DNA of 64,000 nucleotides from Strix aluco (lineage: Eukaryota > Chordata > Aves > Strigiformes > Strigidae), in NCBI RefSeq assembly GCF_031877795.1, contig NC_133957.1, positions 6,253,009-6,317,008 of the forward strand, written 5' to 3'. Positions within the stretch are counted from its first letter, which is position 1. Each line of letters starts with the position of its first letter. Made by a program: the position numbers and the translations under genes. Positions 45,901-57,900 of this stretch are shown in pieces. The notes below the pieces were generated by a model. That model saw nothing but the letters and a program-made list of their open reading frames with translations, did not search any database and was not told the DNA's origin.

Positions 45901-48900
45901 TTTTTTCCTAGAATTTATCCGTCTGGTGGAAGGGAAGAGCCACTGCTCAGGACGTGTGCAGATCCATGACGGGGACCAGTGGAAAACTGTCTGTGATTCC
46001 CACTTTGGTCCCAAAGCTGCTGACGTGCTCTGCAGGGAGTTGCAGTGTGGCGCAGCCCTGCCTGTCCCTGGAGGAAGTCCCTTTGGAGAAGGGGTGGGTC
46101 CCATCTGGGATGGAGAGCTGCAGTGTGTGGGGAATGAATCCCTCCTCGCCTCCTGCCCCAGGGGGTCCCCCAGGGACCAGCCCTGCACACACGCAAACAG
46201 CGCTGTTGTCAGCTGCACAGGTAAGGACTCAGGGAGGGGTGTTGAACACTGGGGCTGTGCTGGGGGCAGGGAAGCAGGGCAGGGACCGTGTTGGCCTTGG
46301 CATGAGACCAGGAGGGGTGATGTTGTCTTCTGCAGTGTTCAGTTATGCAGGAAAAGAGACAGAAGCCAATGTCCCACTTCTGTTCTGTCCTCAGGAATTT
46401 GGTGCAGGGCTGCAGAAAGGTTCAGGAGGGGGACAGAGGGACTGTGTCCCCTTAATTACTGTAGCTGCTCCTCTGGGTGCAGTTGTGCAGGGGTCAATGC
46501 TGGCCGTGCTCTTACAATGTGCTGGGGCCAAGGAGCACCACAGGGATCCCTCTGGAAATGGGGCTTCTTCCCATGTGTCAATGTGACAAGTGGTAGAAGG
46601 TGAACAAGTTCGTTGACCCTGTGCTTCTCTGAATGGGAGAAGGGCTTTTCTGTTTCCAGGGCTCCAACTTTTATGGCCGTTAGTGGCTGGGTGTGTCCAT
46701 GGTTTTGCCATCCTTGGGCACCCTTCCTGGAGCCCAGGCTCTGCCAGCTCTGTTCCTTGTGAGCTGGTGGTGGCTTAACTGGTGGCTCTTTGCTCTGTTA
46801 TCCCAGAGGCACAGCCAGCCTCAGGGGTACCTGGGAAGGGGTGTGGGCTGTTCAGTCTTGCCCTGGAGTCAGGGTGAGACCCAGTATCAGCAGGGGTAGT
46901 TTGTGCTTGTGGAGGCAAGGGAAGTGGGGTGTCTGTTCCCACAGGCTCACAAGGAGGTGGCTGTCCTGGGGGATCCTAGACAAGGGCAGGGCTGGGCTGA
47001 TGCCCAAGGACAAGGAGGGGCATGGGTTGGGAGGCCTTGCTGAGACCATCATGTTGCTGCAGAGTGGACACAGCAAGGCCTGAGGGTGGAGGATGAGTTG
47101 GGAGGGGCCCAGGTCAGGCTGTGGTCCAGGGGAGCTGGGGAGTCTAGGGAGGAGCAACTGTGTATGCTTGGGGGGGCCATGGTCGGGACAGGTCTGTTTT
47201 CAGGGTGCTCTCTGGGGACAAGCAGGTGCTCTGGGTGGGCATGGGCCAGGGGCAAGGGGCTGTTGAGCTGGGAGGAAGTGCCAAAGACTGTGGGGCCACA
47301 AATGACCTATCAGGGCCAGAGCTGGGCACCCCAGCCTTGCACAGCCCCTGAGGATAGAAGGGTCCCCTGAAGTGCCCTGAGAACAGCCTGGAGGGGAGTG
47401 GGCTCCCACCCTGGTACCTCTGACTCCACCTGGACAGGGCTTCCCCCAGACCCACAGTGCTGGGGCTCAGCGTTGTCCTGACTGTTCCTGTTTCATTGTT
47501 TGAAGGTGCTGTGGAGGTGAGGCTGGCGGATGGCGGCAGTCGCTGTGCTGGGAGAGTGGAGGTGAAACAACAGGGCCAGTGGGGGACCGTGTGTGGTGAC
47601 TATTGGGACATAAATGATGCGGCAGTTGTTTGTAAGCAGCTGATCTGTGGGTCTGCTGTTGGAGCTCCTCAGTATGGACACTTTGGGCCAGGATCTGGCC
47701 CCATTTGGATGCATGAGGTTGACTGCAAAGGCACCGAATCTGCCCTGTCTGACTGCACACACAGAGGATGGGGTGAACATAACTGTGATCATCTTTTTGA
47801 CGCTGGAGTGATGTGTTCCGGTAAGGGGACAAGCTATTCTCTATCTCTGGGGTTGGGATTGTGGAAGGAATGTGGCTGTGCCCTCAGGGATCAACCGTCA
47901 GGCACAAGAGCACTGCTCAATGTGGCTGGTCACACTGCTGAGCTGGCACTGACATTACTGGTGTCCCCAGTCCCCGAGGAAAGGCCAGTGGGAACCTGCC
48001 CAGAGTTGCCCTTACCATGCCTGGCCCCTGAGCTGCCGCAGATAAACCCTCCATCCCTGTCCTGCACTGTCTGTTGATTCCCATCTTTCTTCTCCTGTTC
48101 ACCCAGGACCTGTCTGTCAGTGCTGAGGGCCAGGTGCCCCAATGACAGAGGCACCACAAGTGACTCATGAGGCCACCCACAGTGCTGGCCAAGGGCATGA
48201 GATGGATAGATGCTGTTGGGTTATTCCCTCTTGCAGACACAAGTCCCTTGGCTGAAGCAAAGGGGTTGCTTGGAGAGGAGAAGCGCTGGGCTTGGGTAGA
48301 AGAGCAGGGTGGCACGTGGCACCTCGTTCCTCTCCCAGGTCACCCCATGAGAGCCTGAGCATGGGCACATGGCCCTGTCCAGGCAGTGCTGACCTGCTTG
48401 GTGCCACGGGGGATTTGTCAGAACTTACTGTCTCTCCTCTGTGCCTGCCCTTGCACCGGGAGCTCGTGTAAGCCCAGGGCTGCTCTTCTGTCCACTCTCC
48501 TGCCTTCTGCCCAGCCATGGGCAGGGACATGTATGCCCAGCAGTGCACTCTGGCCGAGGATGAGAACCTCTTTCCTGGGTAGGCACCTGAGCAGGGTGGT
48601 GGCACAGCCACCGCTTGCAGTTACAGCCTCACTGTACTTTTGCCCTGTGATGTGTCCCATCCATCAGCAGTGCCCCAACAGCCCAAGACCCCTTTGGGAA
48701 CAGGGAGCACTTTTTGAGACAACTAGGGGTTCCTCATGCCTGGCCCTGAGCTCAGTGGGGCAGAGCAAGCTGCAGCAACCAAAAGCATCCGGGCCCGTTT
48801 CCCTGAACCCCAAGTGCTCTGGGTGTCACAGTGCCCAGGGACCAGTACTGGGCAGCCCAAGGTCTCTGGGGCAACAGCAATTTCTCTGAGAGATTCCTGT

Positions 48901-51900
48901 GGCTGTGGCTGTTGTAAGGGAAGCAAGCCCACAAGTGCTGTGCTGATTTCTGAGGAGCAGCAGGGTGGGGGCTGATGTGTTTGTGCCATCAGCACCCCCT
49001 GAGAGCAGCTGGGGATGTCGTAGGGCTTTTTGCCTGGGGCCACCTTGGAGATCAGTCAGGGTATTGCCAGAGGGCTGTGGGAACTCTCAGGGGTTTTTGG
49101 TTGCTCCAGAATCTCTCCAGCTGCTCTAAGGGGACAGCCCCTCCTGAGGACGTATAGTGATCCATGATGAGGATGTGTGGAAAACTGTCTGTGACTCACA
49201 CTTTGGTCCCAAGGATGCCAACATGGTTAGCAGGGTCTGCTGTGGGTCTGTCACAGACACATACCCTTGAATGCTTGTTGTGCTTTGAACTCAAGCTGGC
49301 AACCAATCGCTACGTGGCCAGACTTTCACCTCCCCCTCCCCTCTCCCCAGTGAAATAGGGGAGGGACAAAAAGAAGAAAATTCGTAGGTTGAATAAAAAT
49401 AAAAAAAAAGATTTACTAAAAGTAACAAGAAAACAACAGTAATAGTAGTGAGTCCAAACACGGGTAAAATGCAGCAGTGGCTTACCGAGCACGGCGATAG
49501 GTATGCAGCCCACCCCCCAGCAGCAATCCGAGTGCACCAGAAAATCCCGCAACACGGACCTGGAAAGCCGAATAGAGCGCAATAGAGAGAGCCCTCATCC
49601 GCCTATATACACTGAGCATGACGTCACATAGTATGAAATACTCCAATGATTGATCGGGACCCGGCCCTCTAGCTGTTCTCCCTCTCAGCCCAAGGGAAGT
49701 TAACTCTATCCTGGTCGAAACCAGGACAGTGCTGTGATGGTGTAGTGAAGGGGTGCAAGGGGGCCTTGATGTGTTTGTGTCACCAACACCCCCCCAGCAG
49801 CTTCCTCTGGGATGTGCAATGGGTGAATTGGTCATGGCTTGGAGGTGATGTGGAATGTGGGCGTGTAACTGCCAGAGGGCTCTGGGAACTCCCAACTGTT
49901 TTGCGTTTTTTCCAGGATTTGTCCGTCTGGTGGAAGGGAAGAGCCACTGCTCAGGATGTGTGCAGATCCATGACAGGGGCCAGTGGAAAACTGTCTGTGA
50001 TTCCCACTTTGGTCCCAAAGCTGCTGACGTGCTCTGCAGGGAGTTGCAGTGTGGCGCAGCCCTGCCTGTCCCTGGAGGAAGTCCCTTTGGAGAAGGGGTG
50101 GGTCCCATCTGGGATGGAGAGCTGCAGTGTGTGGGGAATGAATCCCTCCTCGCCTCCTGCCCCAGGGGGTCCCCCAGGGACCAGCCCTGCACACACGCAA
50201 ACAGCGCTGTTGTCAGCTGCACAGGTAAGGACTCAGGGAGGGGTGTTGAACACTGGGGCTGTGCTGGGGGCAGGGAAGCAGGGCAGGGACCGTGTTGGCC
50301 TTGGCATGAGACCAGGAGGGGTGATGTTGTCTTCTGCAGTGTTCAGTTATGCAGGAAAAGAGACAGAAGCCAATGTCCCACTTCTGTTCTGTCCTCAGGA
50401 ATTTGGTGCAGGGCTGCAGAAAGGTTCAGGAGGGGGACAGAGGGACTGTGTCCCCTTAATTACTGTAGCTGCTCCTCTGGGTGCAGTTGTGCAGGGGTCA
50501 ATGCTGGCCGTGCTCTTACAATGTGCTGGGGCCAAGGAGCACCACAGGGATCCCTCTGGAAATGGGGCTTCTTCCCATGTGTCAATGTGACAAGTGGTAG
50601 AAGGTGAACAAGTTCGTTGACCCTGTGCTTCTCTGAATGGGAGAAGGGCTTTTCTGTTTCCAGGGCTCCAACTTTTATGGCCGTTAGTGGCTGGGTGTGT
50701 CCATGGTTTTGCCATCCTTGGGCACCCTTCCTGGAGCCCAGGCTCTGCCAGCTCTGTTCCTTGTGAGCTGGTGGTGGCTTAACTGGTGGCTCTTTGCTCT
50801 GTTATCCCAGAGGCACAGCCAGCCTCAGGGGTACCTGGGAAGGGGTGTGGGCTGTTCAGTCTTGCCCTGGAGTCAGGGTGAGACCCAGTATCAGCAGGGG
50901 TAGTTTGTGCTTGTGGAGGCAAGGGAAGTGGGGTGTCTGTTCCCACAGGCTCACAAGGAGGTGGCTGTCCTGGGGGATCCTAGACAAGGGCAGGGCTGGG
51001 CTGATGCCCAAGGACAAGGAGGGGCATGGGTTGGGAGGCCTTGCTGAGACCATCATGTTGCTGCAGAGTGGACACAGCAAGGCCTGAGGGTGGAGGATGA
51101 GTTGGGAGGGGCCCAGGTCAGGCTGTGGTCCAGGGGAGCTGGGGAGTCTAGGGAGGAGCAACTGTGTATGCTTGGGGGGGCCATGGTCGGGACAGGTCTG
51201 TTTTCAGGGTGCTCTCTGGGGACAAGCAGGTGCTCTGGGTGGGCATGGGCCAGGGGCAAGGGGCTGTTGAGCTGGGAGGAAGTGCCAAAGACTGTGGGGC
51301 CACAAATGACCTATCAGGGCCAGAGCTGGGCACCCCAGCCTTGCACAGCCCCTGAGGATAGAAGGGTCCCCTGAAGTGCCCTGAGAACAGCCTGGAGGGG
51401 AGTGGGCTCCCACCCTGGTACCTCTGACTCCACCTGGACAGGGCTTCCCCCAGACCCACAGTGCTGGGGCTCAGCGTTGTCCTGACTGTTCCTGTTTCAT
51501 TGTTTGAAGGTGCTGTGGAGGTGAGGCTGGCGGATGGCGGCAGTCGCTGTGCTGGGAGAGTGGAGGTGAAACAACAGGGCCAGTGGGGGACCGTGTGTGG
51601 TGACTATTGGGACATAAATGATGCAGCAGTTGTTTGTAAGCAGCTGATCTGTGGGTCTGCTGTTGGAGCTCCTCAGTATGGACACTTTGGGCCAGGATCT
51701 GGCCCCATTTGGATGCATGAGGTTGACTGCAAAGGCACCGAATCTGCCCTGTCTGACTGCACACACAGAGGATGGGGTGAACATAACTGTGATCATCTTT
51801 TTGACGCTGGAGTGATGTGTTCCGGTAAGGGGACAAGCTATTCTCTATCTCTGGGGTTGGGATTGTGGAAGGAATGTGGCTGTGCCCTCAGGGATCAACC

Positions 51901-54900
51901 GTCAGGCACAAGAGCACTGCTCAATGTGGCTGGTCACACTGCTGAGCTGGCACTGTCATTACTGGTGTCCCCAGTCCCCGAGGAAAGGCCAGTGGGAACC
52001 TGCCCAGAGTTGCCCTTACCATGCCTGGCCCCTGAGCTGCCGCAGATAAACCCTCCATCCCTGTCCTGCACTGTCTGTTGATTCCCATCTTTCTTCTCCT
52101 GTTCACCCAGGACCTGTCTGTCAGTGCTGAGGGCCAGGTGCCCCAATGACAGAGGCACCACAAGTGACTCATGAGGCCACCCACAGTGCTGGCCAAGGGC
52201 ATGAGATGGATAGATGCTGTTGGGTTATTCCCTCTTGCAGACACAAGTCCCTTGGCTGAAGCAAAGGGGTTGCTTGGAGAGGAGAAGCGCTGGGCTTGGG
52301 TAGAAGAGCAGGGTGGCACGTGGCACCTCGTTCCTCTCCCAGGTCACCCCATGAGAGCCTGAGCATGGGCACATGGCCCTGTCCAGGCAGTGCTGACCTG
52401 CTTGGTGCCACGGGGGATTTGTCAGAACTTACTGTCTCTCCTCTGTGCCTGCCCTTGCACTGGGAGCTCGTGTAAGCCCAGGGCTGCTCTTCTGTCCACT
52501 CTCCTGCCTTCTGCCCAGCCATGGGCAGGGACATGTATGCCCAGCAGTGCACTCTGGCCGAGGATGAGAACCTCTTTCCTGGGTAGGCACCTGAGCAGGG
52601 TGGTGGCACAGCCACCGCTTGCAGTTACAGCCTCACTGTACTTTTGCCCTGTGATGTGTCCCATCCATCAGCAGTGCCCCAACAGCCCAAGACCCCTTTG
52701 GGAACAGGGAGCACTTTTTGAGACAACTAGGGGTTCCTCATGCCTGGCCCTGAGCTCAGTGGGGCAGAGCAAGCTGCAGCAACCAAAAGCATCCGGGCCC
52801 GTTTCCCTGAACCCCAAGTGCTCTGGGTGTCACAGTGCCCAGGGACCAGTACTGGGCAGCCCAAGGTCTCTGGGGCAACAGCAATTTCTCTGAGAGATTC
52901 CTGTGGCTGTGGCTGTTGTAAGGGAAGCAAGCCCACAAGTGCTGTGCTGATTTCTGAGGAGCAGCAGGGTGGGGGCTGATGTGTTTGTGCCATCAGCACC
53001 CCCTGAGAGCAGCTGGGGATGTCGTAGGGCTTTTTGCCTGGGGCCACCTTGGAGATCAGTCAGGGTATTGCCAGAGGGCTGTGGGAACTCTCAGGGGTTT
53101 TTGGTTGCTCCAGAATCTCTCCAGCTGCTCTAAGGGGACAGCCCCTCCTGAGGACGTATAGTGATCCATGATGAGGATGTGTGGAAAACTGTCTGTGACT
53201 CACACTTTGGTCCCAAGGATGCCAACATGGTTAGCAGGGTCTGCTGTGGGTCTGTCACAGACACATACCCTTGAATGCTTGTTGTGCTTTGAACTCAAGC
53301 TGGCAACCAATCGCTACGTGGCCAGACTTTTACCTCCCCCTCCCCTCTCCCCAGTGAAATAGGGGAGGGACAAAAAGAAGAAAATTCGTAGGTTGAATAA
53401 AAATAAAAAAAAAGATTTACTAAAAGTAACAAGAAAACAACAGTAATAGTAGTGAGTCCAAACACGGGTAAAATGCAGCAGTGGCTTACCGAGCACGGCG
53501 ATAGGTATGCAGCCCACCCCCCAGCAGCAATCCGAGTGCACCAGAAAATCCCGCAACACGGACCTGGAAAGCCGAATAGAGCGCAATAGAGAGAGCCCTC
53601 ATCCGCCTATATACACTGAGCATGACGTCACATAGTATGAAATACTCCAATGATTGATCGGGACCCGGCCCTCTAGCTGTTCTCCCTCTCAGCCCAAGGG
53701 AAGTTAACTCTATCCTGGTCGAAACCAGGACAGTGCTGTGATGGTGTAGTGAAGGGGTGCAAGGGGGCCTTGATGTGTTTGTGTCACCAACACCCCCCCA
53801 GCAGCTTCCTCTGGGATGTGCAATGGGTGAATTGGTCATGGCTTGGAGGTGATGTGGAATGTGGGCGTGTAACTGCCAGAGGGCTCTGGGAACTCCCAAC
53901 TGTTTTGCGTTTTTTCCAGGATTTGTCCGTCTGGTGGAAGGGAAGAGCCACTGCTCAGGATGTGTGCAGATCCATGACAGGGGCCAGTGGAAAACTGTCT
54001 GTGATTCCCACTTTGGTCCCAAAGCTGCTGACGTGCTCTGCAGGGAGCTGCAGTGCGGCGCAGCCCTGCCTGTCCCTGGAGGAAGTCCCTTTGGAGAAGC
54101 GGTGGGTCCCATCTGGGATGGAGAGCTACAGTGTGTGGGGAATGAATCTCTCCTTGCCTCCTGCCCCAAGGATTCGCCCAAGGACCAGCCCTGCACCCAC
54201 GCAAACAGTGCTGTTGTCACCTGCACACGTAAGGACACAGGGAGGGGTGTTGAAAACTGGGGCTGTGGTGGAGGCTGGGTAACAGAGCAAGGGCCGTGCC
54301 TGGCCGTGGGTGAGGACAGGAGGGGTGGATGGGGTTGTCTGCAGCATGAAAATAGTGCAGAAGGAGAACAAGGGCATGTTGTCCCTCTGGCCTCTCTGCC
54401 AGCTACAGAGGGTACAAGAGCACCAATCCACCCTCTTTCGTCCTCCTCTCTCCCCAGAGTACACAGGGTTCAGGCTGGTGAATGGCAGCACAGTGTGTGC
54501 AGGGAGGGTGGAGGTCCAGGTGCTGGGGACGTGGGGGACCCTCTGTGCCTCCCGCTGGGATCTCTCGGATGCCCACATTCTCTGTCGGCAACTCAACTGC
54601 GGGTTTGCTGAGTCCATTCCTGGAGGAGAGCATTTTGGGAGAGAGACTGGCCCTGTCTGGAGAGACTCATTCCACTGTGACGGGACTGAAGCCCACCTGC
54701 AGCAGTGCCCAGTGACCACCCTGGGGGCCTCACCATGCTCCCAAGGGAACACTGCTGCTGTCATTTGCTCAGGTGAGTGCCAGAAGAATGCTGCATTAAA
54801 TCCATCTGTCATTTGTGTGCAACATGGCCACCCAGATCAGGGGTCCCATGGCCATACCAGGCTGACTTTCTCCCCGGAGAAACCCTGGCTTCCCCAGGAG

Positions 54901-57900
54901 CCATCTGGAGGTTTTTCCCTGCTCAGAGTGAGCACTCCACTTTGGGAGAGCTGAGGACTGAACAGAGGCAGGCATCTGACCCAGGGCAGTGGCTTAGGCC
55001 CCAGTGCCACCACCAGGCCTGGGCTTCTCTGTTCTCGTACTGTGCAAGTAGCTCGAGACAGGGCTGCAGGGCTCTGTCCCATCCCTCTGGCTGCAGACAC
55101 CCACATCCCATCCCCACAGAGAGCCCTGCAGAGCCTCATCCCACCACCCAGCAGGAGCTGCCTGGGTGCCCCCAGCAGCATCAGACCTGGGTGTGAGCTG
55201 CAGAGAGGGCCCAGGCTTTACCCTCGCTTCTCCTCAGCACAAGGCTCAATCTTGTCCAGTTTGGTGGGGAAATCCCCCCTCACCCCCCTCCCTGAAGGGT
55301 GCCATGCTCCCAGTGCCACCCATGGCTGTGGCATCTCTGCTCTCCCCAGGCTTGGCCATGTTTGGATCCCTGAGGCTGGTGGGTGGAGGGAGCCGCTGCG
55401 ATGGACGAGTGGAGATCTTCCAGGATGGGGCGTGGGGCAGAGTCCTGGACAACCAGTGGGACATGCAGGAGGCCAGTGTGGTGTGCCGGCAGCTGCGGTG
55501 TGGGGAGGCCGGGACAGCCTACAACCCCCCAAAGCATGAGCGAGGGACGGGCCCCGTGGGGCTGCGAGGGGTCCGGTGTGCAGGGCATGAGACCAACCTG
55601 AGCCTCTGCAACACCTCCCTGCCTGAGAGCGCGCTGGCGGCAGGGGTTGTGGAGGATGTGGGAGTCATTTGTGGGGGTGAGTGGCACTCTGCAGGCTCCC
55701 CAGGTGATGGTCTGTGTGGGCAGGCAGTCCCTGGCACCAACTGGGGTTTGTACCCACTGCAGAGAGCCGGTGGCTGCGTCTGGTGAATGGGGCCGGGCGC
55801 TGCGCAGGGAGAGTGGAGATCTACTACCAGGGCATGTGGGGGACTGTCTGCGACGATGGCTGGGACCTGTCTGATGCCACCATCATCTGCCACCAGCTGG
55901 GCTGCGGAGGGGCAGTGGAGGCAGTCGGCTCTGCTCGGTTCGGGGAAGGCTCCGGGCAGATCTGGCTGGATGGTGTGAACTGCTCTGGGACCGAAGCTGC
56001 TCTCTGGGACTGCCCGGCTGGGCCCTGGGGGCAGCACGACTGCAGGCACAAAGAGGATGCGGGAGTCATCTGCTCAGGTCTCTGCCAGGAGCTGTGGTGG
56101 GAGCCTGGTTCCTGGGGAGACCAGGACGTGGGGAGAGGCGGGCATGGCTGAGGCTGTCCCTGGCTGCCTCTGAGCTCCTACCAGAGCCCATCCTGTGGAC
56201 ACCCATGCATGGGCACCCTCAGTCCCACTGGGGGTCCTGGGGAGCTCAGCCATCCCCGAGGGTTAGTGGGAAGGGCAGGGGTGTCTGTCCATCAGGGACT
56301 TCTCTCTGCCCCTGGGTGCAAAGAGGACATGTGACCCTGACCCTGCCTGACTGAGGGCCTGGGGGTGCTGAGCTGTCCTGGCTCCCAAAACCCCAGGGCA
56401 GCCTGTTCCCCCTTTTGGGGCCTTTTCCTCCCAGAGTTCATGGCCCTGAGGCTGGAGAACAGTGACGGCTGCTCTGGGCGCCTGCAGGTTTTCTACAACG
56501 GGACATGGGGGAGCGTTTGCTCGAACTCAATGACTCCTGACACGGTGACGCTGGTGTGCAAGGAGCTGGGCTGTGGGGATGGAGGATCCCTGGAAAGACG
56601 CCAGCCCTCTGGTAGGGTGTCTGGCCCTGCCTGGCTGGATCGCGTGCAGTGTGGGGAGAGAACCAGCTCCTTCTGGCAGTGTCCCTCCACTCCCTGGAAC
56701 CCACAGTCATGCCAAGACCTGCGAGAGGAGACCAACATCACCTGCAAAGGTAACTTTTATCCTCTGGGGTACTCATGTCACCCCAGCTCCTGCTCCCCAC
56801 TGGCCATGGCCAAGCACAGAGAAAGAGCTTGGAGGGGCTTTTCCTTTCCATGTCAGACCATTCAGCTGCCAGTGGCACAAACATGACCACAGCCACACAC
56901 GTCCAGCAGCAGTTGCCACCCAGATTTCCAGCAGTGCCAGGGGGAGTCTCTTCTCTCAGAAGAGACCAGACAGGTTTCAGAAGAGCCTCCCCTCCATAGA
57001 CAAGCTACTGCTGTGCTGTGAACCAGGGAGCTCTTGGGGCTGAGCACTCGGGGTCCCCCCACAGTCCTGTGCGTGTCCCCTGGATGACCGCAGTTCAGTT
57101 GCTGCCATGACCAAGATGGTACAGGGAGGCCCAAGCAGAGCTCAGCCCCTCTCTCGTCTGCATGATCCCCCAAACCAGCCCCTTCACCACAGTGTTTCCT
57201 TCTTCAGGGGGACGCCCAGAAATGCCCCTGGCCCCATTGGCCCCATGCCCCAACTCCACGAGCTGCACAGGTAAGGAGTTGCCCCACTGTGTCTGGCAGG
57301 GCTCTGCCTGCTGTCCTGGTGCCATGGGAGGTCTTTGCCTTGTCCAGCCAGGGAGAAGATTCGTGCTGTGGGCGGTGAGGATGGGTGCTCTGGCAGAGTG
57401 GAGATCTGGCACCGTGGCTCCTGGGGGACAGTTTGTGACAACTCCTGGGACATGCAGGATGCCGAGGTGGCATGCAGGCAGCTGGACTGTGGCCCTGCGG
57501 TGTCTGCCCTGCATGAGGCTGCATTTGGGATGGGGATGGGCCCCATCTGGCTGGAGCAGGTGGCGTGCCAAGGGACGGAGCCATCCCTGCAGGACTGCTG
57601 GGCCCGGCCTGGGGATGGTGGTGCTTGCCGGCATAAAGAAGATGCTGCCGTGCGCTGCTCAGGTGAGAGGCAGGGCTGGGACCCCTTGGTTGGGCATTGG
57701 CAGGGAGCTGGAGAAGACCTTTAGTCTACGAGGTCCTGACATGGCCCCCGACATCTCATGAGCAAGAATGTTCCTGCAGAGTGCAGGAGGCTGGTGCCAG
57801 GCAGGGAGTAGCCTCGGTTGAACTGAATGTCCTCTGGCCACTGCCCATGGGAACCTGCAGACTCAGGGCTATCCCCTGGACTGCCTGTGCCATCCTGCCT

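Larger units (their letters stand above)
46041..50044 (+). repeat. 4004-bp tandem repeat, copy 1
   Basis: Begins inside SRCR exon 2 and ends inside SRCR exon 4. By eye it matches 50045-54048 with only four substitutions noted (47621, 47952, 48457, 49327) and no indel. It carries a dead signal exon, SRCR 3, a decayed SRCR exon and a solo LTR. Confidence 0.9.
50045..54048 (+). repeat. 4004-bp tandem repeat, copy 2
   Basis: Second copy of 46041-50044. After 54048 the similarity drops within SRCR exon 6 ('gagctgcagtgcggcg' versus 'gagttgcagtgtggcg'), which fixes the right breakpoint. Confidence 0.9.

Noticed and set aside
45830-46603. 257-codon plus-strand frame through SRCR2
   Set aside because: Only 45912-46220 is SRCR; the rest is intron read-through past a good GTAAGG donor.
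49482-50222. 246-codon minus-strand frame across the LTR and SRCR4 (and its copy at 53486-54238)
   Set aside because: It joins antisense SRCR sequence to LTR sequence and exists only because both happen to be open; there is no domain and it is duplicated with the module.
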